Shown: positions 46,474-56,719 of the stretch, piece by piece
Position numbering within the stretch: the stretch's first letter is position 1
How the letters are laid out: each line of letters opens with the position of its first letter
From: Kumtagia ephedrae
GTDB lineage: Bacteria > Pseudomonadota > Alphaproteobacteria > Rhizobiales > Rhizobiaceae
DNA length: 64,000 nucleotides
Direction of reading: 5' to 3'
NCBI RefSeq assembly: GCF_003012745.1
Contig: NZ_PXYK01000004.1
Span: forward strand, 1 to 64,000
Notes under the pieces: model-generated
Told to the model about the DNA's origin: nothing
The model's input: the letters and a program-made list of their open reading frames with translations, nothing else
Databases searched by the model: none
Translations under genes and position numbers: made by a program

Positions 46474-47985
46474 ATGAAAAATACGATCGAACGGGAAGGC
46501 GGAGCCCCGGTACGCATTCCGGAGGGAAGGCTGCTGATCGACGGGCAATGGCGCCCCGCATCGTCGGGCGAAACCATCCCGGTCTTCGACCCGGCGACGG
46601 AGGAGCGCATCGCGACGATCGCCGCCGCCTCGGCCGCCGATGTCGACCGCGCGGTGCAGGCGGCGCAGCGCACCTTCGAAAGCCGCCCCTGGCAGAAGAT
46701 GCGGCCGCTCGACCGCGGGCGCCTGCTGGAGAAGCTGGCGCTGCTGATCGAACGCGATGCCGAGGAGATCGCCCGGCTGGAGACGCTGGACAGCGGCAAG
46801 CCCTATTTCGTGACCCGCAACGTCGACTTGAAATTCTCGGTCGACGCACTGCGCTACTATGGCGGCTGGAGTTCCAAGATCGCGGGCGAATATCTCGCGC
46901 TATCGCCCTTCTTCGACGACGGCGGCACCTACCGCGCCTATACCGAACGCCGCCCGCTCGGCGTCGTCGCCGGCATCACGCCATGGAATTTCCCGATCGG
47001 CCAGGCGATCCAGAAGATCGCGCCGGCTATCGCCTTCGGCTGCACCATCGTGCTGAAACCGTCGGAGGAGGCGTCGCTCACCACGCTGCGGCTGGGCGAG
47101 CTTATCCTCGAGGCCGGCATCCCCGAGGGGGCCATCAACATCGTCACCGGCTATGGCGCGGCGACCGGCCAGGCGCTTGTCGAGCATCCGCTGGTGCGCA
47201 AGATCGCCTTCACCGGCTCGACCGCGACCGGCCAGCGCATCCTCGCCTCGGCGGCTGCCCAGATGAAGCGCGTGACCCTGGAGCTCGGCGGCAAGTCGCC
47301 GACGATCATCCTGGCCGACGCCGATCTCGACAAGGCGATACCGGGCGCCGCCAACGCCATCTTCCCCAACTCCGGGCAGGTCTGCACCGCCGGCTCGCGC
47401 CTATTCGTCGAGGAAGCGATCTTCGACGAGGTCGTGCGCGGCGTCGCGGCGATCGCCGGCGAACTCAGGCTCGGCAACGGCTTCAGCGCTGAAACGCAGC
47501 TCGGACCGCTGATCTCGGCCCGCCAGATCGAGCGCGTCTCCGGCCTGGTCGAGAGCGGCATCGCCGAGGGCGCCGAGCCGCTGGCTGGCGCCAGCCGTGA
47601 AGAGCGGCAGGGCTATTTCTACAGGCCGACCGTGCTGAAGAACGGCCGTCCCGACATGCGCATTGCCCGCGAGGAGGTGTTCGGGCCGGTGGTGCTCGCC
47701 ATGTCGATCAGGGATTTGCGGCAGATCAAGGCGCTCGCCAACGACACCGTCTATGGCCTCGGCGCCAGCGTCTGGACCCGCGACGTCAACAAGGCGCATC
47801 TGCTGGCGAGCCAGATCGACGCCGGAACGGTGTGGATCAACACCCACAACATCCTCGACACGGCCGTGCCTTTCGGCGGGAACAAGCTGTCCGGCCTCGG
47901 CCGCGAATTCGGCTCGGAAGCGATCAACGCCTACACGGAGACGCGGGCGGTCTGCATGCGCCTCGAAGCGCCGGAGCTGGAGTGA
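46474..47985 (+). CDS. aldehyde dehydrogenase, second of two
   Basis: The 503-residue enzyme has the full catalytic set: FTGSTATGQRIL, LELGGKSP with the base Glu and GQVCTAGSRLFV with the nucleophile Cys. It is similar to the enzyme at 43247 but clearly distinct, nearer to phenylacetaldehyde or betaine aldehyde types. I start at the ATG at 46474, behind GGAGGAA. Last gene of the operon, convergent with the papain-fold gene after a 6-base gap. Confidence 0.92.
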   Translation: MKNTIEREGGAPVRIPEGRLLIDGQWRPASSGETIPVFDPATEERIATIAAASAADVDRAVQAAQRTFESRPWQKMRPLDRGRLLEKLALLIERDAEEIARLETLDSGKPYFVTRNVDLKFSVDALRYYGGWSSKIAGEYLALSPFFDDGGTYRAYTERRPLGVVAGITPWNFPIGQAIQKIAPAIAFGCTIVLKPSEEASLTTLRLGELILEAGIPEGAINIVTGYGAATGQALVEHPLVRKIAFTGSTATGQRILASAAAQMKRVTLELGGKSPTIILADADLDKAIPGAANAIFPNSGQVCTAGSRLFVEEAIFDEVVRGVAAIAGELRLGNGFSAETQLGPLISARQIERVSGLVESGIAEGAEPLAGASREERQGYFYRPTVLKNGRPDMRIAREEVFGPVVLAMSIRDLRQIKALANDTVYGLGASVWTRDVNKAHLLASQIDAGTVWINTHNILDTAVPFGGNKLSGLGREFGSEAINAYTETRAVCMRLEAPELE

Positions 47986-47991
47986 CGGCGG

Positions 47992-48939
47992 TCAGGCCCG
48001 CCCCTCCAGCGCCGCCAGCAGTTCGCCATAGACGGGTGCGAGCGAGCGCAGGATCGCGGCCGCGCCCGCATCGTCTCCGGCGACAAGCGGGTGCTGCAGC
48101 GAGCCGATGAGGCGTGCCTGCCGAGCCATGATGTCCGCCGGCTTTGCAAGGCCGATCCGGGCGAGGCAGGTTGCGGCGTCGTCGGCGCGCCGGGTGCCGA
48201 CCCGCACCGCGAAATGGATCAGATGGCCGCGCAGATCGTCATCGCAGCCCGCTTCGAGCCTGTCGGCCAGGTTCTCCGCCGCCTTGCCGTTGCCGCAGCT
48301 GCCTTCCGGCATTCGCGGAGCTTCGCGCATCGACAGCCAGCGGATCGCCGCCGGCAGGGCAGCGCGGATCACCTCCTCCTCCGCAACCTCCGCGATCTGC
48401 CGGAAATTCCTGCGCAGCGTGAAGGGTGAGCCGTAACCCACTGTTTCGGCGCGCCAGGCGGCCATGAACTCAGCCAGCGGCAGCGTCGCATAGGGATAGC
48501 CCTGCGGATCGTGCATGAGCACGCGCCCGTCCGCCACTTCGAGAACCACCACGTAGTGGTCGGCGCCGATCGGCCCGGTCATGTTCGGCTGGTGACTGAG
48601 ATGACCCATCTCGACCGGACCGACCCATACAGGGCCGGCTGCAAGCGCGGCATGAAGGCGGGAGAGAGCGTCGTCCGCGTCGCGGCCGCGCTCGACGTCA
48701 GATTTCCAACCCATGGCAGCGAGCGCATCGTCGAAGCCGGCTTCCGGCGTCCAGCCATAGGGGTCGAAGAACGGCAGGGTGCCGCCGACCAGCTGCATGC
48801 CGAACGGGCTGCCGGTGGCGAACTCGATGACCGCGGTGGACGGCGCCCGCCTGCCCAGCATCATCGCAAAGGCGTTGGCGTAGCAATAAGGGCCGGAGCC
48901 CACATAGGGAAAATGCATCATCATCATTGTCTCCATCAT
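47992..48939 (-). CDS. C39-like papain-fold protein (BtrH_N/DUF4872 type)
   Basis: The 315-residue protein has a cysteine-peptidase-like N-terminal half: Cys19 in SGPYCYANAFAMML, His in GADHYVVVLEV and Asp in VLMHDPQGYPYA, in the order Cys-His-Asp. This matches the BtrH_N/C39-like fold, whose members include acyltransferases and peptidases. The C-terminal half is helical and unassigned. The N-terminus holds a run of Met codons; GGAG lies best for the start at about 48924-48921, not the first ATG. It stands alone between two operons and has no signal peptide. Confidence 0.75.
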   Translation of the reverse strand: MMETMMMMHFPYVGSGPYCYANAFAMMLGRRAPSTAVIEFATGSPFGMQLVGGTLPFFDPYGWTPEAGFDDALAAMGWKSDVERGRDADDALSRLHAALAAGPVWVGPVEMGHLSHQPNMTGPIGADHYVVVLEVADGRVLMHDPQGYPYATLPLAEFMAAWRAETVGYGSPFTLRRNFRQIAEVAEEEVIRAALPAAIRWLSMREAPRMPEGSCGNGKAAENLADRLEAGCDDDLRGHLIHFAVRVGTRRADDAATCLARIGLAKPADIMARQARLIGSLQHPLVAGDDAGAAAILRSLAPVYGELLAALEGRA

Positions 48940-49043
48940 CGTCGGGGAGACACGGCAAGAGCGGCAAATTCGTCAAAATTGTCAACGGCCTGTGCTGTGA
49001 CACCGGGCAGTGAAGCCAAAGCAGGCGAAGAAAGCTGCCTGGC

Positions 49044-49721
49044 TCAGAGCAACCCTTCCAGCACATGGTAGGCGGCGTCGATGTCGGCGCGCACGGCCCG
49101 CCTGATCGCGTCGGCATCCCGGCCCCTCAGCGCCTCCAGCATCTCCTTGTGATGCGTGTTGGCGGTGGAATAATTGCCGGAGCCGTGCAGCATGTTGAAG
49201 AACGGGCTGATCTGCAGCCAGAGGTTTTCGATGATCTTGAGAAGATTGTCGGAGCCTGCGGCGCGGTAGATGGCGAAATGAAAGGCGTAGTTGGCGCGCA
49301 GATAGGCCTTGACGTTGCCTTCGGCGTTGGCGGCGTCCAGCTTCTCGAACTGTTTCGCGCAAACCTCGATGTCGGCTTCGGTGCGGCGCTCCGCCGCCCA
49401 GGCGGCGGCGATCGCCTCGATCTCGAAGCGGACATTGCGAAGGTCGGTCAGGCGCTCGCGGCTGAGCTTCGGTATGCCGATCGAACGGCCGGAGACCACG
49501 GTCAGCGCATTGGCCGCCATCAGCCGGCGCAACGCCTCTCTCACCGGCATCGGGCTGACGCCGAAGGCGCTGGCAAGGCTCTGGACCGTCACCATCTCGC
49601 CGGGCACCAGGCTGCCGTCGAGGATGAGCTCGGTGATGTTTTCGAACACACGGTCCTGGAGCGTGTCGCGCGTCAGCGGGACGACGTCGAAACCAGGCCT
49701 CTTGAAGTCAGCGCTTGCCAT
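49044..49721 (-). CDS. GntR-family regulator, FadR/FCD subfamily
   Basis: The 225-residue protein has an N-terminal winged helix (about 18-85, with FGVSPMPVREALRRLMAANAL) and a helical FCD effector domain with the usual metal-ligand pattern (His in NYAFHFAIYRAAG, then NTHHKEMLEAL). Such proteins usually repress sugar-acid or organic-acid operons until the acid binds. It is divergent from the ABC/keto-acid operon and has a matching dyad in between. Confidence 0.92.
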   Translation of the reverse strand: MASADFKRPGFDVVPLTRDTLQDRVFENITELILDGSLVPGEMVTVQSLASAFGVSPMPVREALRRLMAANALTVVSGRSIGIPKLSRERLTDLRNVRFEIEAIAAAWAAERRTEADIEVCAKQFEKLDAANAEGNVKAYLRANYAFHFAIYRAAGSDNLLKIIENLWLQISPFFNMLHGSGNYSTANTHHKEMLEALRGRDADAIRRAVRADIDAAYHVLEGLL

Positions 49722-49808
49722 GAATCATTGCCGCCGTCTCCCTCTCCCGCATTGCAAGCCCGGGTCGGCACGTCAAGCCGGAGAAAGTTGCGACCACCTG
49801 CTTTCTAT

Positions 49809-49828
49809 CATTGATCTTTGATCAAATG
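49809..49828. promoter_or_regulatory. TGATC-TTT-GATCA dyad, candidate GntR operator
   Basis: A near-perfect palindrome (CATTGATC, three T, GATCAAATG) sits in an AT-rich island between the GntR gene and the solute-binding-protein gene. Its size and spacing fit FadR-subfamily operators (inverted half-sites separated by about 3 bases). It is 81 bases from the binding-protein start. Confidence 0.65.
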
Positions 49829-49908
49829 ATGCTAGCTTCCCCATCGTTGGATGGCAAGCGGGCCGCGACCCGCTGCGGATTCGTCCGGAACAAGGGTGGA
49901 GGACTTCT

Positions 49909-51039
49909 ATGGGTATCGGATCAAGGGTCCGGCAGCTCGGGCTGCTGGCCGGAATGGCCGCGAGCGCGCTTTGCCTCGCCTCGGCGGCCGAGGCGCAGGA
50001 AAAGCACAAGATTTTCCTGAGCATGAGCTTCATCGGCAATGACTGGCAGGCAGAGGCCGCCAACATGGTGAAGGCCATGGTGGCGCATCCAAGCCTGGCC
50101 GACAAGGTCGACCTTCAGGTCCAGGTCGCCGGGCCGAACGCCCAGCGCCAGATCCAGCAGATTAACGCCATGGTGCAGGCCGGTGCCGAGGCGATCGTCA
50201 TCTTCCCGATCTCGCCGACCGCGCTCAACCAAGTCGTGAAGAACGCCTGCGACAAGGGCGTGAAGGTTTTCGCCTACGACGCCGAGATCACGGAACCGTG
50301 CGCCTATAACGTCCATATCGACCAGGAGGAGGCGGGCCGGGTGACTGCCGAGTGGCTGGTGCAGAAACTCGGCGGCAAGGGCGAGATCGTCGCCATCACC
50401 GGCGTGCCCGGCACCTCCGTCGACGACCTGCGCACCAAGGCGGCGAAGGAGGTGTTCGCAAAACACCCCGACATCAAGATCGTCGCCGAAGCGGTCGGCA
50501 TGTGGAGTCAGGCCGTGGCGCGCACCGAACTGTCGAAGATTCTCGGCACCCGCTCCTGGGACGACATCGACGGGCTGTGGATGCAGGTCGGCTGCTTCAC
50601 CGCCAATTCGATGCAGCTCGAGGCCGGCAAGAAGACCAGCGAACTGCTGCCCTGCGCCGGCGAGGGCTCCAACGGCGGCCGCATCCAGATGCTGCCGGAA
50701 AGCACCGAAGTCGAGGGTGCCGCATCGCCCTACGCGCCGCTCGGCGCGCCGCGCATTTCCTACGCCTCGCCGCCCTATTCCGGCGCGCTGGCGCTGAAAC
50801 TCGCCGTCGCCGCGCTGGAAGGCAAGGAGGTGCCGAAGAAGACCATCCTGCCTTTGCCACTCGTCACCAACGAGACGATCAAGCTCTGCGAGGAAGGCAC
50901 GTGGGAAGAGATGAAGGCCGGCTGCAACGCCTTCAAGCCGGCGCTGGTCAGCAATCCCGGCTGGTTTGCCTCGATCTTCTCCGACCAGACGCCGGAGATC
51001 GGCCTCAACGCCGCGCTGGTCGGCCAGCCCGAAGACTAA
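49909..51039 (+). CDS. sugar-type ABC transporter substrate-binding protein, CUT2 family
   Basis: The 376-residue periplasmic protein has a signal peptide (about 1-29, SAAEA-QEK) and a Peripla_BP_4 domain (MSFIGNDWQAEAANMV, AGAEAIVIFPISPTAL, GVKVFAYDAEI). Several cysteine pairs in the mature part suggest disulfides. A strong GGAGG precedes the ATG. It is the first gene of an eight-gene operon, and a large palindrome follows it before the ATPase gene. Confidence 0.92.
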   Translation: MGIGSRVRQLGLLAGMAASALCLASAAEAQEKHKIFLSMSFIGNDWQAEAANMVKAMVAHPSLADKVDLQVQVAGPNAQRQIQQINAMVQAGAEAIVIFPISPTALNQVVKNACDKGVKVFAYDAEITEPCAYNVHIDQEEAGRVTAEWLVQKLGGKGEIVAITGVPGTSVDDLRTKAAKEVFAKHPDIKIVAEAVGMWSQAVARTELSKILGTRSWDDIDGLWMQVGCFTANSMQLEAGKKTSELLPCAGEGSNGGRIQMLPESTEVEGAASPYAPLGAPRISYASPPYSGALALKLAVAALEGKEVPKKTILPLPLVTNETIKLCEEGTWEEMKAGCNAFKPALVSNPGWFASIFSDQTPEIGLNAALVGQPED

Positions 51040-51107
51040 GCCTCCAGGCTGATCGTGGCGAGGTGCGGATTTTTTGGATCGCGCCTCGCCAAATACGAGT
51101 GATACTT

Positions 51108-51304
51108 GGTCCGCCCGGAAACCCGAAAACGGTCTGGGACGTGCGCGGCCGAACCGGCGCAAATGCCGGGAACAGTTTACTTTTTTCGGCCCGCGTGACT
51201 TCTGGGCCACTGCGGCCTTTCTGCCGAAAGAAAGTAAACTGTCCCCTGCGGTGCGCCTTCGAACGTCGACCTCGCGTCGACGGTTTTCGGGTTCCAACTG
51301 GACC
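51108..51304. repeat. 197-base nested palindrome, likely non-autonomous mobile element
   Basis: The outer arms at 51108-51130 and 51283-51304 share GGTCC and CCCGAAAAC in inverse order. The inner arms are at 51168-51190 and 51223-51246, and share ACAGTTTACTTT and TTCGGC in inverse order with one or two differences. The intervening bases are partly complementary too. Elements with GGGGACAG-type ends are often dispersed by IS200-like or REP-associated tyrosine transposases; no transposase is present here. Confidence 0.7.
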
Positions 51305-51329
51305 GGGTAGAATTGCGGCAGCCGATGCA

Positions 51330-52867
<1,538 letters not shown>

Positions 52868-52871
<4 letters not shown>

Positions 52872-54943
52872 CCGACACCGCCCTGCCCTCGACCGCCTCA
52901 GGCAGCACCGGACTGCGCCGCGCCCTGGCAAAAAACCGCGGCGCGCTGATAGCCGCGGCCGTCTTCGCGCTCCTGCTGTTCCTCGTCGACTGGATCAGCG
53001 CCGGACCGCTCACCTATTTCGACATCTCCTTCCTGTCGTCGGGCGGCGCCACCTCGGCGATCGCTGCGATCGGCCAGACCATCGTCATCCTGTCGGGCGG
53101 CTTCGACCTGTCGGCCGGCGCCGTCATCTCGCTGGTCAACGTGGTCCTCGCCTCCGGCATGGACCCGATGGCGCCCGCCAGCGTCGCCCTGTGGACGCTC
53201 GCCGGTATCGGTATCGGCGCGTGCGTCGGCGCCTTCAACGGCTTCTTCATCGCCGTGCTCAGGATGCAGCCGATCGTGGTGACGCTGTCGACCATGTTCA
53301 TCCTGCAAGGCGTCACCCTGCTGGTCATGGACAAGCCCGGCGGCGGCGTTTCGCCCGACCTCGGCGCCTTCTATCTCGGCGACGCGATTCCCGGCTGGCT
53401 GCCGATGCCGCTGGTCGTCATCGGCGTCGTGCTGCTTTTGTGGCTCTGGCTCAAGGGCACGCGCTTCGGCACAGCGCTCTACGCGGTCGGCAGCGACGCG
53501 GATTCGGCGGCCGCCGTCGGCGTCAACGTCGTGCTCACCAAATTTCTCGTCTACGTCATCGCCGGCGGCTGCTACGGACTGGCCGGCGTCTTCATCAGCG
53601 CCCAGACCGGCAGCGGCGACCCGCTGGTCGGCAACCCGCTGCTGCTTTCCATGTTCGCGGCGGTGGTGGTCGGCGGAACCCGGCTCGGCGGCGGCCAGGG
53701 CGGGCCGGTCGGCACGGTGTTCGGCGCCTACATCCTGATGATGGTCGTCAACATCCTCTTGGTGCTCAACGTCTCGGCCTACTATTCGACCATCGCCGAG
53801 GGCACCATCCTCATCCTCGCAGTGCTGGCCGGCTCGATTTCGCACGGCTCGGTGCTCGCCCAGCAGCTTCGCGCCGCAAAGGCCCGCTTCGCCGCCTGGC
53901 GCGCCGGCATGCTGCCGTCGCAGCTCGACCGCGTCGACCGGCGGCTGCGCATCGCCGCACCGGTGCGCGAGCCGAAGGCATCAGCGACGCGGCCGCCCTT
54001 CCACATCCGCAACGCCGAGACGCTGCGCTACGCGCTGCCTGCCTATGTCTGCCTGCTGGTCGTCGTGGTCGTCACCCAGCTCTGGCTCGGCCGCGCCATC
54101 TTCAATCCGGGCTACTGGAACTCGCTGCTGGTGCTGTCCTCCTTCCTCGCCATCCTGGCGCTCGGCCAGGGCACGGTGATCCTCACCGGCGGGCTCGACC
54201 TCTCCGTGCCATGGACCATCGGCATTTCCGGCATCGTGCTGGCCGGCATGGTCAACGGCTCGGACGCCGCCCTCGTCTATGCGCTGCCCACCGTGCTGCT
54301 CATGGCCGTAGCGATCGGCTTCGCCAACGGCGTCGGCATCGCCTATCTCGGCATCTCGCCGATCGTCATGACGCTCGCCACCAACGGCATCCTGCAGGGT
54401 TTTGCCCTGCTCTACTCGCAGGGCACGCCGGCCGGCTTCTCCTCGCCGATGCTGCGCTGGTTCATGACCGGACGGATTCTCGGCATCACCCCTGTCGTGT
54501 TCTTCCTCATCGCCTTCGCCGCCGCCGCCGTCCTGCTGCTCGGCCGCACCGCCTTCGGCCGCCGCGTCTACGGCATCGGCAACGGCGTCCGCGCCGCGCA
54601 GCTTTCCGGCATCGCGGTGGAGAAGACGCTGATCCTCGTCTACGTCCTGTCGGCCGTCTGCGCCGCGCTGGTCGGCATCATGCTGACCGGCTTCTCCGGC
54701 CAGGCCAGCCTCGGCATGGGCGACGACTACCTGCTGCCCTCCATCGCCGTCGTCGTCGTCGGCGGCGCGCTGATCACCGGTGGGCGCGGCCATTATCTCG
54801 GCATGCTCGGCGGCGTGCTCCTGCTCACCGCCCTGCAGATGCTGCTTGCCGGCACCACCCTGCCCTATGCGACGCGGGCAATCCTCTACGGTCTGGTCGT
54901 TCTCGGCGCCGTCATGGCGCTGCGCGAACGGCGCCTGCATTGA
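52868..54943 (+). CDS. fused double permease of a CUT2 sugar ABC transporter
   Basis: The 691-residue protein is two RbsC-type permeases in one chain. The first domain (about 20-330) holds IVILSGGFDLSAGAVISLVN and GTALYAVGSDADSAAAVGV. The second (about 375-691) holds TVILTGGLDLSVPWTIGIS and RRVYGIGNGVRAAQLSGI. A basic linker of about 45 residues at the cytoplasmic face joins them. Each domain is near full length, so one polypeptide replaces the usual pair and the complex has a fixed pairing of two unlike halves. ATGA overlap with the ATPase gene. Confidence 0.92.
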
Positions 54944-54955
54944 AGGAAGAAAAAC

Positions 54956-55762
54956 ATGAGTTCACATGCGCCGGACTCGGCCGAGGACTTTCTGGGCGGC
55001 CTGAAGGGGCAGCGGGTCGTCATCACCGCCGGCGCCGGCGGCATCGGACTCACCATCGCCGACACGCTGTCGAAACTCGGCGCCCGTCTCATCATCTGCG
55101 ACGTGTCGGACGAAGCGCTGGCGACGGTCGGCGACAAGGTGAAAGTCGAGGCAGCGCTGAAGGCCGACGTCTCCAGCGAGGCTGACGTGGACCGCCTGTT
55201 CGAAACCGTGAAAACGACCTTCGGCGAGCTCGACGCCCTCATCAACAATGCCGGCATCGCGGGCCCGACCGGCGGCGTCGACGAGATTTCGCCGGAGGAC
55301 TGGCGCCGCTGCCTCGACATCGGCCTGACCGGGCAGTTCCTGTGCGCGCGGCGTGCCGTGCCGCTGATCAAGGCGGCGGGCGGCGGCTCGATCGTCTCTA
55401 TGTCGTCGGCCGCCGGCCGCCACGGCTACGCCTTCCGCACGCCTTATTCCGCCGCGAAGTTCGGCGTTATCGGCTTCACCCAGAGTCTCGCCAAGGAACT
55501 CGGCCCGCATGGCATCCGCGTCAACGCCATCCTGCCCGGCATCATCGAGGGACCGCGCATCGAAGGCGTGATTGCCGCTCGCGCAAAGCAGATCGGCATC
55601 AGCCACGAGGAGATGACCGGCCGCTACCTGCAGAACATCTCGCTGCGCCGCATGACCAGCCCCTATGATGTCGCCGCCATGGTCGCCTTCCTGCTGTCGG
55701 ATGCCGGATTCAACATCTCCGGCCAGTCGCTCGGCGTCGACGGCAATGTCGAGACTTTGTGA
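54956..55762 (+). CDS. SDR-family oxidoreductase of the keto-acid operon
   Basis: The 268-residue protein has ITAGAGGIGLTIAD for NAD(P) binding, INNAGIAG, MSSAAGRHG (catalytic Ser) and TPYSAAKFGV (Tyr and Lys), and ends in SGQSLGVDGNVETL. It follows the permease by 12 bases behind AAGGAAG. It resembles 3-oxoacyl-reductase-like enzymes used on sugars and sugar acids. It probably oxidises the imported substrate or an intermediate. Confidence 0.9.
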   Translation: MSSHAPDSAEDFLGGLKGQRVVITAGAGGIGLTIADTLSKLGARLIICDVSDEALATVGDKVKVEAALKADVSSEADVDRLFETVKTTFGELDALINNAGIAGPTGGVDEISPEDWRRCLDIGLTGQFLCARRAVPLIKAAGGGSIVSMSSAAGRHGYAFRTPYSAAKFGVIGFTQSLAKELGPHGIRVNAILPGIIEGPRIEGVIAARAKQIGISHEEMTGRYLQNISLRRMTSPYDVAAMVAFLLSDAGFNISGQSLGVDGNVETL

Positions 55763-55771
55763 GGATCGGTC

Positions 55772-56719
55772 ATGACCAAGGTAGCCATCGTCGGAAGCGG
55801 CTTTATCGGACGGGCCTGGGCGATCAGTTTTGCCCGCGCCGGCCATGAGGTGCGGCTGTGGGACCACCTGCCCGAGGCCACCGAGGGCGCCCGCGGCTAT
55901 ATCGCCGGCGTGCTCGGCGATCTCGCCGCCAACGACCTGCTGCGAGGACAGACACCGGACGAGGTACTGGCTCGCATCGCCGTCGTCGCCGATCTCGGCG
56001 AAGCGCTGGACGGCGCGACGCACATCCAGGAGAACACGCCAGAGAAGCGCGACATCAAGCGCGACATCTTTGAGCGCATCGACGCGGGCGCCGGGCCGGA
56101 CGCGGTGATCGCCAGCTCCACCTCGGCGCTGCTGCCCTCGACCTTCACCGATCATCTCGACGGCCGGCACCGCTGCCTCGTCGTGCATCCGATCAACCCG
56201 CCCTATCTCGTGCCCGCCGCCGAAGTGGTGCCGGCGCCGTGGACTTCGCCAGAGACGCTGGAAAAGACCCGCGCCTTCCTGATCTCGGCCGGCCACGCGC
56301 CGCTGGTGATGACGCGCGAGCTCGACGGTTTCATCATGAACCGCATGCAGGGCGCGCTGCTCGAGGAGGCGTTCCGGCTGGTCGCCGACGGTTATGCCAG
56401 CGTCGAGGACGTCGACATCGGCATCCGCGACGGACTGGCGCTGCGCTGGTCGTTCATGGGGCCGTTCGAAACCATCGACCTCAATGCGCCCGGCGGCGTG
56501 CGCGACTACGTCGAACGCTACCAGTCGATCTATTCCAACATCTTTCCGCAGATGATGCGCCGCGTCGACTGGGCCGGCGAGGTGATGAAGACGGTCGAGG
56601 CCGACCGACGCGGCAAGCTGCCCCGGGAAAAGTTGGTCGAGCGGCAGGTCTGGCGCGACCGCCGGCTGATGGCGCTCGCCGCCCACAAGAGAAAATCCGA
56701 CGAGGAGTTTGGAGAATGA
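55772..56719 (+). CDS. 3-hydroxyacid dehydrogenase, CRYL1/L-gulonate 3-dehydrogenase-like
   Basis: The 315-residue protein is of the 3-hydroxyacyl-CoA dehydrogenase fold. It has IVGSGFIGRAWAISFARAG for NAD and the block VVHPINPPYLVPAAEVVP, which holds the catalytic His and is characteristic of lambda-crystallin (CRYL1), L-gulonate 3-dehydrogenase and L-carnitine dehydrogenase. These oxidise a free acid at C3 to a 3-keto acid. The next gene overlaps by 4 bases and encodes a beta-keto acid cleavage enzyme, so the two steps are probably consecutive. Confidence 0.88.
   Translation: MTKVAIVGSGFIGRAWAISFARAGHEVRLWDHLPEATEGARGYIAGVLGDLAANDLLRGQTPDEVLARIAVVADLGEALDGATHIQENTPEKRDIKRDIFERIDAGAGPDAVIASSTSALLPSTFTDHLDGRHRCLVVHPINPPYLVPAAEVVPAPWTSPETLEKTRAFLISAGHAPLVMTRELDGFIMNRMQGALLEEAFRLVADGYASVEDVDIGIRDGLALRWSFMGPFETIDLNAPGGVRDYVERYQSIYSNIFPQMMRRVDWAGEVMKTVEADRRGKLPREKLVERQVWRDRRLMALAAHKRKSDEEFGE

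Noticed and set aside
43247-47985. Recent tandem duplication of a ligase-aldehyde dehydrogenase pair
   Set aside because: The two ligases differ in length and in most motif surroundings, and the two dehydrogenases are only moderately similar, so they look like distinct family members brought together.
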